Positions 22,625 through 36,000 are shown, numbered from the stretch's first letter. The stretch: DNA of 64,000 nt from Moniliella sp. 'wahieum' (GCA_003971905.1 RSEE01000044.1:62001-126000), one strand, 5' to 3'. A program made the numbers and translations. The notes: generated by a model not told the origin, from the letters alone.

Positions 22625-25600
22625 CTACAACAGACAGTCCGCTTCGGCATCGCTCGCCTGCAGACCATCATTGTAGACGCGCTGTGCTTGGGCCACCAGA
22701 GCCCCGGCGCGCCCCTCGGCACTGGCGCCCAATGACGACGTAGCTTCGCCACCACCACCACCGCCCGCGAGCGCCGACGCCCCCCCAGCATGCTGCGCGT
22801 GACGTGGGATCCATTCTAGCGCCAACGCACCCGAGTAGACATACGCCCCCTCGAGCGGGATGGAAGAGACGCGCTTATGAAAGATGCCGGCATCGAGGCG
22901 GGACCGTGCGGTCTTTTGCGAGTGGGTGATCATAAAGCCCGTCAAGACACCCTCGGTTAACACATAAGTCCTTCGCTCAAACGGTGCACGGGCCGAGTGC
23001 TTGCGATATAGCGTGCCAATTGCGCGCACTGCATGGCACGCTTCGATCGGACACCAGGTCCACAGCTTGCTCAACGTCTCGCTCATCTCCCCCCATGCCT
23101 GGCCATGGTGGGCATGTGTGTTGGCAAACCCATCAATGCGCATCAGCGCATTCGAGTGAACCTTGGCTTGCGCTCGGTCGTAGACCATATGCGCTCGCAA
23201 CAGCTCCACCCATCGCACCGCTGCCGACACTGAGAAGGCCTCCATCACAACCCGCTGACCATTGGACAATACCATCTGAATCTGACGAAGCGCTTGAATC
23301 TTTGCCTGCTCGGAAGAGGGATGAGCAGCCAAACCTTCTTGCCCCCCCTCATCTGTCACTTGGGATAGAGCCACGTCGCCTCCCAGCAACCCCGAGCGCA
23401 CCAGGTCCGACACGTCCACAAACCCTTCTGCATTTTGTAGCTGCAGGGTTTGACGATGCTTTTCATAGGCATGGTACGCCGCTTGGATCTCCTTCATCCG
23501 GTGCAAACTGGGCTCGCGTGCCAGCACGTCTTGGCGTACCCAGTAGAGCAGATGGGCAAGTAGCCGTTCCAGGTCCGCCGAAATAGCAGGCACGGCAACC
23601 GCCTCCACGGGAGCGGGCGTATCGGCCTCGACAATTGTGCGGGCGCCAGGTGAGAGAGAGCGGAAAAGTTGATCGAGAAGGTAGTTCCGTTCGGCGTTCC
23701 ACTCCGCCTCTTCCTCCGGCTCTTCCTTCCTCTCTGCTTCCTCTGGAGGCCCCGTCGAAACGGTCTCACTGGGCTGCTCGCTCCGGAAACGAGGGAGCCC
23801 AGACAACGAGGGAAACCCAAGCGTCCTTCGCCGCTCCGATACCGTGGTGGTAACGGTGACCGTGCTTGGACGTCGCATGGAAGGCCGAGCTGGCTCGGGA
23901 AGATCGCCATCCTCCACGGGAGAGGACATGTGTGTGACGGCCTCGATGAGGTGGAGGCTGGGCGTGAGAAGTAATAAGCGTTGCAGGCTGGAGGAGGGGG
24001 GAAGGCGCGGGAGAGCGGACAAGCGTATTGACGCCCTTGCCGCAAGATGACATATACCCTAGTTAGTGTCCCCGTGACAGGACGGACACGCCAGAGGTAC
24101 CCCTCTGCACCAGGGGGGTCACCAATCTCCTCTTCCACATTTTCAACCGACTTAACACTCCCCGGAAGCGCGTCCTGCGTAGACACACTTGGCACCAGGT
24201 CTGGAAGTTGTCCACGTGGCTGGTCTTGATCGGGGCTCTCTCCTTCCTGGTGATCTTCTTCGTCGCCAACAGTCTCACAGATGAGAGATGCAGGAAGTGT
24301 GTGGTCCATATGAAAAGCCAGGCGAAGCTCGAGTTTGGGCTTGGGATGCTCACGCTGTGATGTTGTGTTAGTAAGGGCAAAAAGTGCATCAGACCCACCG
24401 GTTATTACGCACCGTAGCCAACAACAGTCCCATTATCACCGCACCACCGTCATTCCCTCCCACTCAGGAAGCCAGTCCAGCCTTGCCCCTATTCTCCAGG
24501 CAAGACGAAAAGGGATCCCACGCTCTTGAGACTGCTTTACCAACGAGCTCCATCCGTCCTTCGACTCCATCTCCCCTCGCTCCATCATGGTCTGCGCCAC
24601 AATTGTTCGCACTACCTCAGGCGTAAGCAGACGGTAGCCAAGGCCATTTCCCCCAGAAGAGAGAAGCGCAGGATGAACAGGGTCGCTGGAGGGAAGAATA
24701 CTCCGACGCGTGCTAACCCAAGACCTCCCGTGCTTTAGGCGTGTCGTCAACGGGCACGGGGATGCGCACTCGTACATTGATGTCGGGCACCGCGACGTCC
24801 AGGAATGATGTGATGGGTGGGGGAGGCGCGGCCGAGTAGGAGCCAGATAGGCGCCTTCTCTGTCTCCCGCCTGGTGCACCGACCAAGCCAGAAGAACGTT
24901 CAGCCCGGTTGGCCGGACCCCATACTGCACTTACTGCGCTTGTCATTCGCGGTCCCACCCGCGCCATATGTCTTCGTAGGTCCCACATCCATTCCAAGCC
25001 AATTGAATGGGAGGACGGTGCGAACAGGTAAATCTTGGTACCGCCACCGGACGGCGTAGGGCAAGCAAGTTGGTTCGTGCCGTCTGATCGCTTGCGTTTA
25101 ACAGGCCCATATTGGACGTCCACCAAGCATCGTTGGCCGAGTTGAGCGTCTTGGTTTTGCCATGGGAAGCCGCAATGGTCTGTGGGCCGTAGAAATGGTG
25201 ATGGAAAAGAGGTAGTCGACAGGGCTGTAAAGCGAAAGCCCCACGCGCCTGTCGCCCACTTGAATGGTCTGAATCCGGTTCAAGCCCTGGACACTGGCCT
25301 GTCCCAGCGCCGGGGCCGCGGCCAAAGCCTGATCCAAGCTCTCCGCTGCAGACGAACCAAGAGGATGCATGGCATTCCACAGGCCGCGCACCACCCGATC
25401 CCTCATCCGTTGTGGCGCCCATACCTCCATTTGCTCGTGCCCACCACCCAAATGGCGCAGGACGACCAACCGCTCGTTCCAGGGCTCATCGCACGGAATG
25501 GTATCCGGGCCGCAGCCAGCTCGTCCCACAGCGTCGGCAGAGGCGATACTGGTGTCCACTCGGCCCGCACCAACATCCGATCCCGCCTCACAATCGTCGT

Positions 25601-26926
25601 CCTTTCTCCATCCAGATGCGGGGCAAAGGGAGGAAACATGGTGGTCGCCTCCGTAGCGACCGTGTCAAACGCGTTTTCCAGGTGGCCTGCCACTTGCTGC
25701 GCCATCGACGGTTTGTCTTTGGGAGCACCATTCGGTGTCAGGGTGGCCTGTTACCGTCAAGATAGTGGCGCAAGTCCTCCTCCCCGGCCGAGGTGGGGAG
25801 AGGGTGCGAGTTATGTCGACTTTAGATTGCAGGGGAGGTAACGGCGTATTCGGTGTAGGTGTCACCGATGAGAGGCAGATGGGCCAGAGGCAAAAGACAC
25901 TCTTCTCCCAGGGCGTGGAAGGGCGGTATGGGGCGAAAGCAAGACCGGAGGGGGGGGCAAGGTCGTGGAGGGCATCGGAGGACCGGAGCCCAGATTCGAT
26001 TGTTCTTTTGGAATGTCGGGGAGAGCTCAGGCAGCCGTAGGCTGATGGGGGAAGACGAGGCGGCCATTCGCAGACGTGGTACGGGCGAGGAGGGCGCAGG
26101 GGAGGTGGCGAGGCCCATCTCCCCATGAACAGAGGAAAGGCGTCGAATAACATCGTCCCACCCATTTTGGCTCTCGATCGCTCGGGCATTGGGAAAAGGC
26201 GGGGTATGTTCAGGTGCAGCAAGTGTGTAAGAATGATGTGGCAATGGAAGTTTGGGTAGAGAGGCAACAGCGGGCGGTGGTGAAGAATGAGGATGGTGAG
26301 AAGGTTCTGAAGAAACAAAGGGGTTGGCAAATGTGATGGTAGGGCCCGCAGGGGACACCTGCTTGTCTGTGATGGCAGGGCCCGCAAGGGAGACCTGATT
26401 GTCTGCGCCGGTACCGGTACGTGGTTTGGGAGATGCTTCCGATTGGGGGGCTGGCTGTGTCGCAGGCGGGGTGAGGATAAAAGTTGGCCCAGGGGCGGGG
26501 AGGTTGTTGAGGGCTGGCTCGGGAAAGCGTCGATGCAGGTCTCGAGGGCGTGGTGTATAGACGGCTGGGCACCACTAGGCGATACAATCCAGCGGGTGCC
26601 GCCAGCCGATGTGCCGATGAGCGGGAGAGTCATGCCGGGCGGAGGCGGTACTGGGGGAGGCAGGAGATGATTGGCCGGGGAAAAAGAAACAAAGGTGCCC
26701 TTTACGGCTGTTGAAGGCGTGACTCGGTGGCGCAGGCGTTTCCACCGCGAGTCAGGTCGCTGTGTGGGGATGGAGACGATGGTGGGGTCCTGCACAGTAT
26801 TTTGGCGGGCGAAAGGCGGCGGCGTGCGCTGGGAGACGGGGGGCGGTTGTCACGGAGGGGCGGCGCCGGATTGGCTTGGCCGCCGACAGCATGGTGGGGG
26901 GGAGATGGACGGTCGCTGTCAGCATC

Positions 26927-26959
<33 letters not shown>

Positions 26960-27132
26960 TGGGTCTGTGTCAGCCAGAGCAGCGGATGCGACGGTGGCGG
27001 TGCGATTGGGGCGGGTGAGGAAGGTAGGCGGGGGCGGACGGCGCAGATGGGCAAAGCCGGCCCCTGGCTGTTGTAGATGTGCGGGCCAATGAAGATGCGC
27101 TCCTCGCCGCGGCCATGGCGGTGGACAGGCAT
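22625..27132 (-). CDS. Spo71/Mug56-like large PH-domain protein
   Basis: Large protein resembling the fungal Spo71/Mug56 family, PH-domain proteins linked to spore (prospore) membrane or wall assembly. Blocks in order: HGRGEERIFIGPHIYNSQG near the start; a poly-Ser stretch encoded by the CTG run at 26933; WNERLVVLRHLGGGHEQMEV; VGLSLYSPVDYLFSITI; TKIYLFAPSSHSIGLEW; ISSFLDVAVPDINVRVRIPVPVD-type segment (about 24720-24810); EGYLWRVRPVTGTLTRVYV, a first PH-like strand set; then YRKHSARAPFERRTYVLTEG and FHKRVSSIPLEGAYVYSGAL, a second PH-like region. Stop at 22625. Start taken as ATG 27132; uncertain because the N-terminus is low complexity. Many frame slips. Family assignment is from recalled motif order, not a search. 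Confidence 0.6.
26933..26959. repeat. (CTG)n microsatellite inside a coding region
   Basis: Nine CTG units, read on the minus strand as a serine run in the Spo71-like protein. Confidence 0.75.
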
Positions 27133-27598
27133 GGCGCATAGAGGGAGTGGCCGCGGCCTCTGGTGGAGCGGTGGATGGGGGGGCTGGGGGACTCGGTGCC
27201 AGCTGAATGCTGATAGGGGCCATTGCTCTCCACGCGGTGGGCTGCCTGCTGCTCCAAGGGCAAGTGCCGCCCAACAGGAACCAGCATCAAACTCGTCAAA
27301 GCCCCAAGGAAATTTCAGTTGAAATCGCACATCCACCTGCACTTGAAATGTTCCACTGGACCCGCGGTCGCTCTGAATACGCGACTGCTCACCAGTCCTT
27401 TTTCCCCCTGCCACCACAACAATGTCCATCTGATCAGAGCGATGCACTACAAACATAACCTCACAGGCCACTTAACGTGGCCGACAACGTGAACAAGTCT
27501 ATAAGACGAGCCCAAGTGAAGACGGCTTGAGAAGTCATCCAAAAGGCACAGGAGAGGGAAATTCAACGCATAATATACTTTTTTCTGCCCTTCTTTTT
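27133..27598. other. Intergenic spacer
   Basis: Upstream of the Spo71-like gene and downstream of the SQR gene. No gene seen. Confidence 0.45.
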
Positions 27599-29080
27599 CT
27601 AAGGCAGCAACGATTTGGGGTTCAGCCAGCCTTGCGAGCCAGCCCATGTGCCCTTGACCATCGAGGCATAATAAACCCGGGAAAAACTCCCGCTTCAGCA
27701 GCCAAAAGAACCGCTGCGGCTCAGTTTGGTCAACGAACCGGCCAAATGTCTCCTTGGGCTTCCCACCATACTTGAACTCCGCGAGGAGAACCTTGCCGTA
27801 CTCGGTGATGAGCGGGCAAGATGTGTACCCATCATATGCCGCAGGCAGCTCTGTCGTACCCGGGTTGGCCAGACTGTAGAGCAAGTTGGCCACCGTTACT
27901 GGCGCTTGGGCCGTGATGGCCGCTGCTGTCTTGGAGGTGGGTAAGGAAGAGGAGTCACCCAACGACCAGATGTTCTTGTACTTTTTGTGCTGGGTTGTAG
28001 CTTGGTCCACGTCAACAAACCCGCCCTCCTCAGCCGCAAGCGGCGAGTTTTTGATAAAGTCCAGGGGGCCCATTGGGGGCGACATGAAGCAAGTCATATT
28101 CCCGCTCCAGGTTGGGTTTGCCCTCCTGAGTAAAGGTAGCAACCTTGGTCTTGGGGTCATCTTGATCAAATTGGTCTTGAACAGACCTTCCACATGACGC
28201 TGCTTACGCAGTTTCTCAAGCGTCGCACTGTACTCTGGCACAGCAACATGGCGGGCGTTCCGGTTAAAAAGCTCACTTGTACCCCTTTGGTGGGATCGTC
28301 GAAGGACAGACGGCCCGACTTCATCCACTCGTGATACGCCATCCACATAATCTTTTGGGGCGCTCCAGCACATTTGATCACCCCCGCTGGCTGAGTGAAA
28401 AGAGCACGGCCCTTGGTCAGAGCCAGGATGGCAGGGAACACCTTCTGGGTTGTTTCGTAGCCATAGATACTGACCACCCCAGACTCGGGAGAAGCCAAGG
28501 CCTCGGGCAACCCTTCAATCGCATCCCAGTTGGTCTTGAGACCAGGCGCAACAACCAGCTGGTCGTACTCAATCGTCATGCCACCTTTGGTCTTGACCGT
28601 GTTCGACTCGGGGTCAAAGGTGGTGACGGCATCGGGCAGGTAATCGATCCCCTTTCCTTGGGTCAAGTCTTTGGTCTTTCGCCGACCTTCTTGTGCCGTC
28701 AGAACCCCACCTCCGACCAAGGTCCAGCCAGGCTGGTAGTCGTGGAACTCAGCCGGGTCAATCACCAGGATGGGAGTAGGCGAGTCGGCAAAGTACTGGG
28801 TCCGGGCCAGAATGTGGGCGACATCTTGCCCAGCCGTACCACCGCCAACAACGACAACCTTGTAGCTTTTCTTGCTTCCATTGGGCACCACAGGGCAGCC
28901 GCATGGACTTTTGAGCTCGTCACCAGGCCCCGTCGCAGCTGCGAGGGGCACGGGCGAAACACGTGATACAGCCGCGAGGGCGCTGAGGGCACGCTGGGCA
29001 CCGGGCACGTCCGTCCGGCCCGCACGACGCACAACAGAGCGGGCAGCGTTGCGAGCAAGACTCAGGGATGCAACTGCCAT
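27599..29080 (-). CDS. Sulfide:quinone oxidoreductase, mitochondrial
   Basis: FAD flavoprotein of the SQR (Hmt2/SQOR) family that oxidises sulfide and passes electrons to ubiquinone at the mitochondrial inner membrane. Start ATG 29080. The Ala/Arg-rich N-terminus (MAVASLSLARNAARSVVRRAG) fits a mitochondrial presequence. The FAD motif KVVVVGGGTAGQDVA lies at about 28820-28860, then EFHDYQPGWTLVGGG. The two redox cysteines sit in VIKCAGAPQK (about 28360) and YTSCPLITEYGKV (about 27820). IWSLGDSSSLPTSKTAAA, the second FAD contact, lies between them. There are two or more frame slips. After the last, the typical tail YYASMVKGTWAG..LNPKSLLP is restored and stops at 27599. Full length, about 490 residues. 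Confidence 0.9.
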
Positions 29081-30309
29081 GGTGGAGGAGAGGAAAGTGA
29101 CGAGACAAACGCAACGAGCGCTCCACGTTTAAGGTCTGGTCCAAGTCCCCAGCAAGAGAAGAAAAAAAGCCAAAAAAGCACGGCGCACGCTCCAAGCAAC
29201 AATCGATAATCGATAATCGGTAATCGACCGCGGTAATCATTAACTTTGAATCTTAATCGATGGTGGGGACTTGCATACCGCAGAGGTCGATCAGCTGGAA
29301 GCACGTCATTAACGTCACGCGTCGTTTGTTATCTGTGCCATTGATCAATCATTAATCATCGGCAGTCCAGCTCTCCACGATGAATCATTGATCGTTCGTC
29401 CGCCCTGCCACCACATAATCAACCACGATCCTGTCGGGCCTGAGCCTGCCTGAGCCGTTGGCCTTGAGCGCGGCTGACAGCACATTAGGGTCCATGTTGG
29501 TTTGGTGCATCAAATCCACCTCTGGCCTGCCCAAATCGAGAGCTGTGGGCGATAGCTACTCTACTGTTTTGACCCCAGCGCCTCTTTGGTACCCGAAAAT
29601 GCATCATTTCGTCTCGAATGTTTCGACAAGTCCTACGCAACGTCTTTCACCGCAGCTTTATATCCAGGCCTCGGCTTGCTCTCTCCTCCATCCCCACACC
29701 CGCGCTCACTCGCAGATGGCTTTTGCGGCAAATGGTTGCTATGTGGTTGCACTAGAAGACTGAGTCCAGTTCGTTCTCCATTTTGTTGAGCTAAGTGGCT
29801 CGTGATTTGGCCAATGTCCCTTCAGCTCCTCCTCAGGCCGAGGAGTTTCGCTGTTTCCCCTCTCCTGTTTCCCTCCTTGCCCCGCAGCTTAGCCCCTGAT
29901 GGCGACTCGCTGCTTGATGTTCCTCTGTAGGCATTGCTGGTTGCCACACCACCACCACCAGTGCGATTGCATCACCTTCGAGGACCATCAGGACTCCAGG
30001 TCTCATCACATTTTGGTCGCAGCCTGTTCTGTGGACGTAAGCTGCACGTTCCTCTGGAACAAGGGGCAGCTGCAGCCTTTCTGCCAGATCTGCCACACCT
30101 TCCTTCCTTCCATCCGGTTTACTTTGGGGTAGAGAGAAGGATTTCTTTTCATCACGTGTCACAGCGACACCATTGGCGCCATTCACCAACACGTCCACCC
30201 AGTTCATCCGCGCCCAGTGCATAATAAGCTAACATGCCCGAGAAGGTGTCGGGGGAGATGTACCAAACCATCATTCCCCGTGTCGAACAAGGTCCATAGC
30301 ACTCTTTGA
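29081..30309. other. Intergenic spacer with ATCGATAATCG repeats
   Basis: Contains the ATCGATAATCG cluster at 29201-29240 and related TGATCAATCATTAATCATCG near 29341. A 101-codon open frame (29458-29763, +) and a 129-codon one (29833-30222, -) show no recognisable features, and I do not call them genes. Confidence 0.4.
29201..29240. repeat. ATCGATAATCG dispersed motif
   Basis: AATCGATAATCGATAATCGG followed by TAATCG variants; same word as at 1651-1719. Confidence 0.7.
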
Positions 30310-32169
30310 TTACGACCACACATCCCAGCAGCCGCGATCGGTCCTTGAGCAATTTGTACTCCGTCAACCCGGCCGCCTCCGAGCCCTTGGCCTCACACAA
30401 AATGCGCTGAAAGACCTTCTCCACTTCCTGTGCCATGCCCTTGGCCTCCCCGCAAATGTAGATGTAGGCTCGCTTGTCCAAGATTGCCTTGGCCAGCGCC
30501 TCCCGCTGGTCCCAGATCAAGTCCTGCACATACAACTTGCTCCCGTCTGACTTGAACTTTTCTCGGGACAGCGAGACTTGCATGTACAGCTTGCCCGCTA
30601 ACTCGGCGCTGTACTGAGGCCACTCGGACTTGTACAAAAAGTCCTCATACACTACAGCTGTGATGTGCACCTTGTTGGGGTGCAGCTTGGGAGACGAGGA
30701 GATGGAGTAAAAGCGTGGACCCAGACGCGGGACAGAGGAGATGATACGATCAAATGGAATGGCCCAGGGTGTGGAGTTGGTCACATCCTCCTTGGCCAAT
30801 GAGTCGCCCGCAACCAGCTGCAAGACTTGCCCAAGGGTGTAGGAGAAGGATGCCACCTTGGCAGTGTAGTAGTCCTTGTCCTCGGCAATGTGCTTGAGCT
30901 CCGCCGCCGCCTTCTCGGTGGGTGCAAACTTGACAAAGGCAGCAAGCGATTGGCGACCAGCCTTGGCACTAATGTCGAGGTAATATTGAGCACCGCATCG
31001 TACGTCGTGGGTGTAGGAAACGGCACCTTAGCCAGCGTCGGATCAAGCGATTGGACATCAATCTTCTTATCCTCTTTGCCAGGCAGACCCAAAATGTACG
31101 TCAGTCGTGCCACTTCGTGATCGAAGTTGTTGGCCCAGACAGCTAGGTGGTCCCCGTGCTGGTAAGTAACACCCGAGCCCTCCAGGTCAAACTCCATGTG
31201 CACACACGACCGATCCGACGAGTTGGGAAACCTTCCGACGTAGCCGAGATCGGGGCCGGGTACGGGTTCTTGGCATCGTGCACACCCTTGGTCTTGGTAA
31301 GTGAACGTGCCGACAACTCGCCCTTGTACACCTTCGAGTCGTCCAAAGGCATGTCCGATTCCGTCACGACAAAGTCAATCACGTCTCCTCCGCCGCCTTT
31401 CTCGAGGTCGAGAGCCTTGCCAATCTCTGCCAGTGCGCCATCCTTCCAAGCCAGATAATCTTCCTCCATACTCTTGTCGTCATCGCCCTCGCCGTGCTCG
31501 CCGACTTTGTCGCGCCAAAATGAGACAAACGAGCGTCCAGAGTGCGGGATACCTGATTGTACTGCTCGTACGTGCGATTGCCCAGACCAAAGACAGCATC
31601 CTTGACGCCATCGAGGGAGGAACCCTGGCTAAACTCGGCCGCATCGTCCTCCAACAGTTCCATCAACTGCGTCGCATTGTCCGTTGCCTCGCCCTCGCCA
31701 TAGGTTGCCATAAAGAAGATGACAATGCAGTTTTCGGGAAGCGCGTCGAGCTTGGTAAAGTCAGTATCTTCCGGATCAAGGACCAATGGAGAAGTGCCAA
31801 AGCGGGCCTTGGCTTATTTGGCAAACTTGATCGCATATTCTTCTGCAGTGCCAGTCTGGGAGCCAAAGAAGATGACAACTTGCTTGTTCTGGGAACACGG
31901 GCCGCCGCAAAGGTCAGCGGTTGGCCGACAAAGAGACAACGGAAAAAGAAGTAAGAAAGACGGGGCAGGGCAACATACCTGGGCCTGGAGGCTGGTGATA
32001 AAGTCGGTTGCTTCCGCGTCCTGAGGCTGGGGAACAAACTTGTCGGCAGCCGTGGGACGGGAGGAGCCGAAGATGATGCCAGGAAAAAGGAAAAGAAGGG
32101 CGAGCAAGGCCAGCCCCCCCGAATGAGAAGGTCAATGGTGGCGACCACGGTGGCGCGGGGACAAGCCAC
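30310..32169 (-). pseudogene. NADPH-cytochrome P450 reductase, internally deleted
   Basis: Clear CPR homologue, the diflavin reductase that supplies electrons to ER P450s. A hydrophobic anchor (LALLFLFPGIIF, about 32070-32110) precedes the FMN domain with FFGSQTGTAEEYA, MATYGEGEATDN and VFGLGNRTYEQYN. The FAD domain has HMEFDLEGSGVTYQHGDHL and GPRFYSISSSP. The C-terminus is YICGEAKGMAQEVEKVF and RSRLLLDVWS (stop 30310). An intron is 31889-31978. Two problems go beyond single-base indels: an in-frame TAA at 31814-31816 in the FMN domain, and a direct in-frame joint near 30641-30650 (VVYE-DFLYKSEWPQY). That joint omits about 110 residues that normally carry GVCxxxL, GPGTGxAPFRG and FxGCR. The first exon is unresolved; no good ATG lies just upstream of 32169. 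Either a defective copy or a misassembled locus. Confidence 0.75.
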
Positions 32170-33058
32170 TAGTAGGGTATGATGACTGTTGGGGACCCCA
32201 AAAACAGAGATGGAGGGGGGACGATCTACGATGGAAGAGTGGTGGTGATGGGGCGGTGGAGCGGTGGATCGGCTTGCTTGGGGAGGGCGTGAGCGGGGAT
32301 GTTCGTCTTGCGTGGGGTGGGGGTGATGCCTGTGTTGGATGCCATTTCCGATGGAGGCATGCCATTAACCATTCGACATTCATATTCGCCAGGCCTCTCC
32401 AACTGCAGATCTTTCAGATCTCCGACTGATCTCCGATCCCAGATATCAGATTGCAACTCCCACGGCGGCTATCACACTTGCATCACCTGCCCCACCTGCC
32501 TCTGGCAGCAAAAACAATCGTTCGGGGCAAGGCCATCGTCGGCAGCAAGCACGGCCGTCTGGGGTCCTGTTGGTGTGGGACCCAGGCCAGCCAATCGGCC
32601 ATCGGTCATCGACATGGACCAGTCAGCTGATCGGATCGGCAACATGGCTGTTGGTGACGCGGTGACGCTCACCCCCCTTTCCTTCCTATACCTCTACACA
32701 GTCCCGTCAACCGGTCGGGCTCCGCTCCACAAGGAGGTTCAAGTACAGGCGTGACAGGGTATACCCACAGTACATCGTAATCATCCCAACACAATCAGCA
32801 GCGCCACCAGCCCCGGTGCGCACCCCAGTACAACACAACCGCACCGCACCCCTCGCGCTCCCGTCGAATCTTGAATCATGCCCACGACCAAGCACACCCC
32901 ATTTCCAGAAGCGGTATACTTGTTTCGACTGTCCATCCTCGATCGTAGATAGTCGATAGACCCCGAAGCAACCCGACATTCGGGCGGGGAGGAGGGACCA
33001 GCCTGCCCCCCTCTATGAGAGGGGGCGGGACCAAAAAGAAAAAAAAAATGCCGCCCCA
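32170..33058. other. Intergenic spacer
   Basis: Probable upstream region, and perhaps first exon, of the reductase gene, then the 3' flank of the Sec14 gene. GGTCATCGAC and GATCGGATCGG strings lie near 32600-32640. No independent gene seen. Confidence 0.4.
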
Positions 33059-36000
33059 TCAGGGTGACTTGGCAGGAGGCGCATCGAGCGGGGTGCTCTG
33101 CGTACGGGCCGGTACCGAGCCCTGACGAGGCGGGTCGGGAGCCAACGAGTTGGAACTGGACATGTCCAGCGTGCTTGCCGCGGGCACAGGCGAGTGGGAC
33201 ACTGGTGCCGTTGTCACCCGCCCCCGCGGGACTCCCACCTCGTTTCGGGCCGAGTGGGCGTGAGAGGGCTGGAAGGGATGCCCGTGCTGCTGCTCCCCGT
33301 CCCGTTCGTCACGGGGAAGGGCTGGAAGGGGAGGACCAATCACCATCTCATACAGTCCGTTTGTCCAGTCACTCGCGGAGGATGCCGACCAGGGAACGGA
33401 GAGAACCCCCTCTGATGGCCACGGGTAGGCGAGTCGACAGCACCCTGCCCATTCTGGTCCGCAGCGCTACGAGACGGCATGTGCGTCGACACGCGCCGGG
33501 AGGACTGGCGGCTGGATGTGGATCGTCGGAGCTGGACAGGAGAACTGGGGGTGGGAGTGCGTTGGTAGGGCGCAGCAAGAAAATCTTGCAGCGTACTGGG
33601 TGCCCCCAAGGCAAAATCGTGCAGGTTGGCCATCTTTTCGGCCAAATCCGATGCCAAGCCCGTAACCGAATCGGCCCAGCTCACCTCGCCCGCGCCCAGT
33701 CCCCCATCCATCTGCGCCGAATTCATCGCCCCCCAACCCAGGCCAGGCGGAGGAGAAGGGACGGTAGCAGCGGATGTGGTTGCGGCCGCTGCGGCAGCGG
33801 CAGCCGTGATCGGGTCTTGGACAGCTTCTGGAACGACAGAAGAGGGTCGAACTCCGTCTACAGGGTAGTTGGTCCCCTCCAGGTGGTTCGCTACCGCAGG
33901 GTCGCCATACAAGGTGAGCCAATCGGCCGCCTTGAGTGCCTCTGCGGACACGCGTTCCACCTCCTCGGCCGAAGCACCGGCTTGCATCTCGGCAATCTCG
34001 CGTTCGAGCGTACCAACGCAAGAGCTGCGGCCGACCACGTGACGAATCAGGTGCCCATCCTTCTGACGGTAGAGCCAGGTGATCTTACCCTGTCCGTCGA
34101 GGGTGCCGTTGCGATGATAGACCGTCTGCCCCCGTACATAAGGCTCCAAGTCAAAATGAGCCACCCGGAGCTGTTTCGTCACAATCGCCCGTTTGTGCTT
34201 TACCGAGTTATCTTGGCCCTCGGAAGCAATCCATTGCCTCGTTAGCTCCTCGTATTGGCGCGCGAGACGAGTGTACTTGGATTGGGCCTTGTCCCTGCCT
34301 TCCTTGTCCTCCAGCAACGCATTCTCTCCTGGAATGGGTTCGAGGAACTGGAACCCATTGTCCACGTTGCCCCCCAAAGCGGAAAGCAACCGACCAGCGG
34401 GCACAATGTTGGCGCAGTCCTTGGCGGAAGAGCAAAAGGCAACCTTGGAGCGAACAACAGGATCGAGCATGGGAGTAATGCCAGTCCAGATCCCCTGGAA
34501 GAGCCAAGACGCATTATGGACAAAGAGCTTGCCCAGACACTCGGGATAAAACAATTCGAAGCACTTGATCATGAAGCCCATTGTGTTCCAGTCCACTGCA
34601 AGACCAGAACAAAGTCAGTCTCTCCAAGCAAAGAAGGGGAACGAATAAGGGGAAAGACGTACTCGATTTTAAGCTAAAGCCAGCCATGTCGACAAACAAG
34701 GTGGCCTTCTCTTGTGGGGGCGACATGAGCAGACGGAAGGTCTCCATCGCATACACCACAAACTTCTGCATCGTCTCGGGCGGTTGGGCTGATGTGATGT
34801 GCTTAGCAATGTGAATGTAACACATGGTCTGTTGGGTAGCAGAAGTGGTACCCTTGGCATATGTCTTGCCGGCCCGCCCTTGATCGAGGAACTTGTCGTA
34901 CAACGCTGCGTTGCCGAGATCGCCCCCTTGAACCAGCGCCTCCACACCATAGTCCAATCGCCACTTGATGCAGTCGATTGCCATGACTAGCGCATCGGGC
35001 ACAACCCACTTCCGGGCCCGCAAGAAGCGCAGAATCAACGAGTCTGGGTTGTCCATCTTGATAAACTCCCAAATGCGGTCCATGGCCAAAGGACCATGAG
35101 CTTCGACAAGCGATTCAACAGCTTGGATGACCTCCTCTGTCAATAGCGTTGGCTCGGCAGGGTGGGTGGCATCGGAAGGAGGCACACCAGCACTCGATTC
35201 GGCGTACCGTTTGCAAGCAAAGTACGACTCCCACATTGCACGCAGATGTTTATCCTCCTCCTCCGTCAAGTTGCCCACTGAACCCGGGGCCGGAGTGGGC
35301 TGGTCCTGCCCAATCTCTAACGCCATAGGCCCGCCAATTTGACGATAAGCATGCCCCGGTAACCTCCGCACTCCAGGGGGAAATTCATCTGCTTCTTCTC
35401 CCTCTGGCATTTCCGACAGCGCTGATGCAAATGAGTCGGTTGAGCGGATGCTGGAGGTGGAGTCTCGCCTCATATGGTGGGCGCCGCGAGACGCCTTGGG
35501 CTTGATGGCCGGAGGAGCGGCGGTGGTGGCGGCGGGGTGCTGGCCAGCAAGCAAGTTGGGCATACTGCGGTCGGCATTGAGGGTGTAAGGTGAGGGCGCG
35601 TTGAGAGAGGCGCGCTGCAACGCTGGAGGTGCAGAGCGATCTCGAGCGAACACATGCTCAGCACCCTCAATCTCGATAGCTACCTCGGCAGAGCCATAGA
35701 GGGTGATCCAATCTTGGTCTTGGATCGCCTTGCGTGTCTTGGCCTCTGCCTCGTCAACAGACATACCTTGCTTCTCTACATCATCCAGCTCCCGCCGGAG
35801 AGTGGTGTAGCGGCAAGACGACCGCACACTTGGCGCAAGACTTTCCCATTCGGTTGCGGATACAACCAGATGACCCTTCCCCTCCTGTCCACTTGGCCAC
35901 TGCGATCAAAGGGCGTGGAGGGGCGATAATATGGCTCGAGGTCCAAGTGGGCCACACGAATCTTCTTGGCGCACAAGCGGCGTCGGTCCAGCACTGTTTT

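Noticed and set aside
29458-30222. Open frames of 101 (+) and 129 (-) codons between SQR and P450 reductase
   Set aside because: No start context, splice sites or domain; low-complexity His/Pro stretch only.
33064-34245. 393-codon + strand frame opposite the Sec14 gene
   Set aside because: It mirrors codon bias of the real minus-strand gene and shows no domain of its own.
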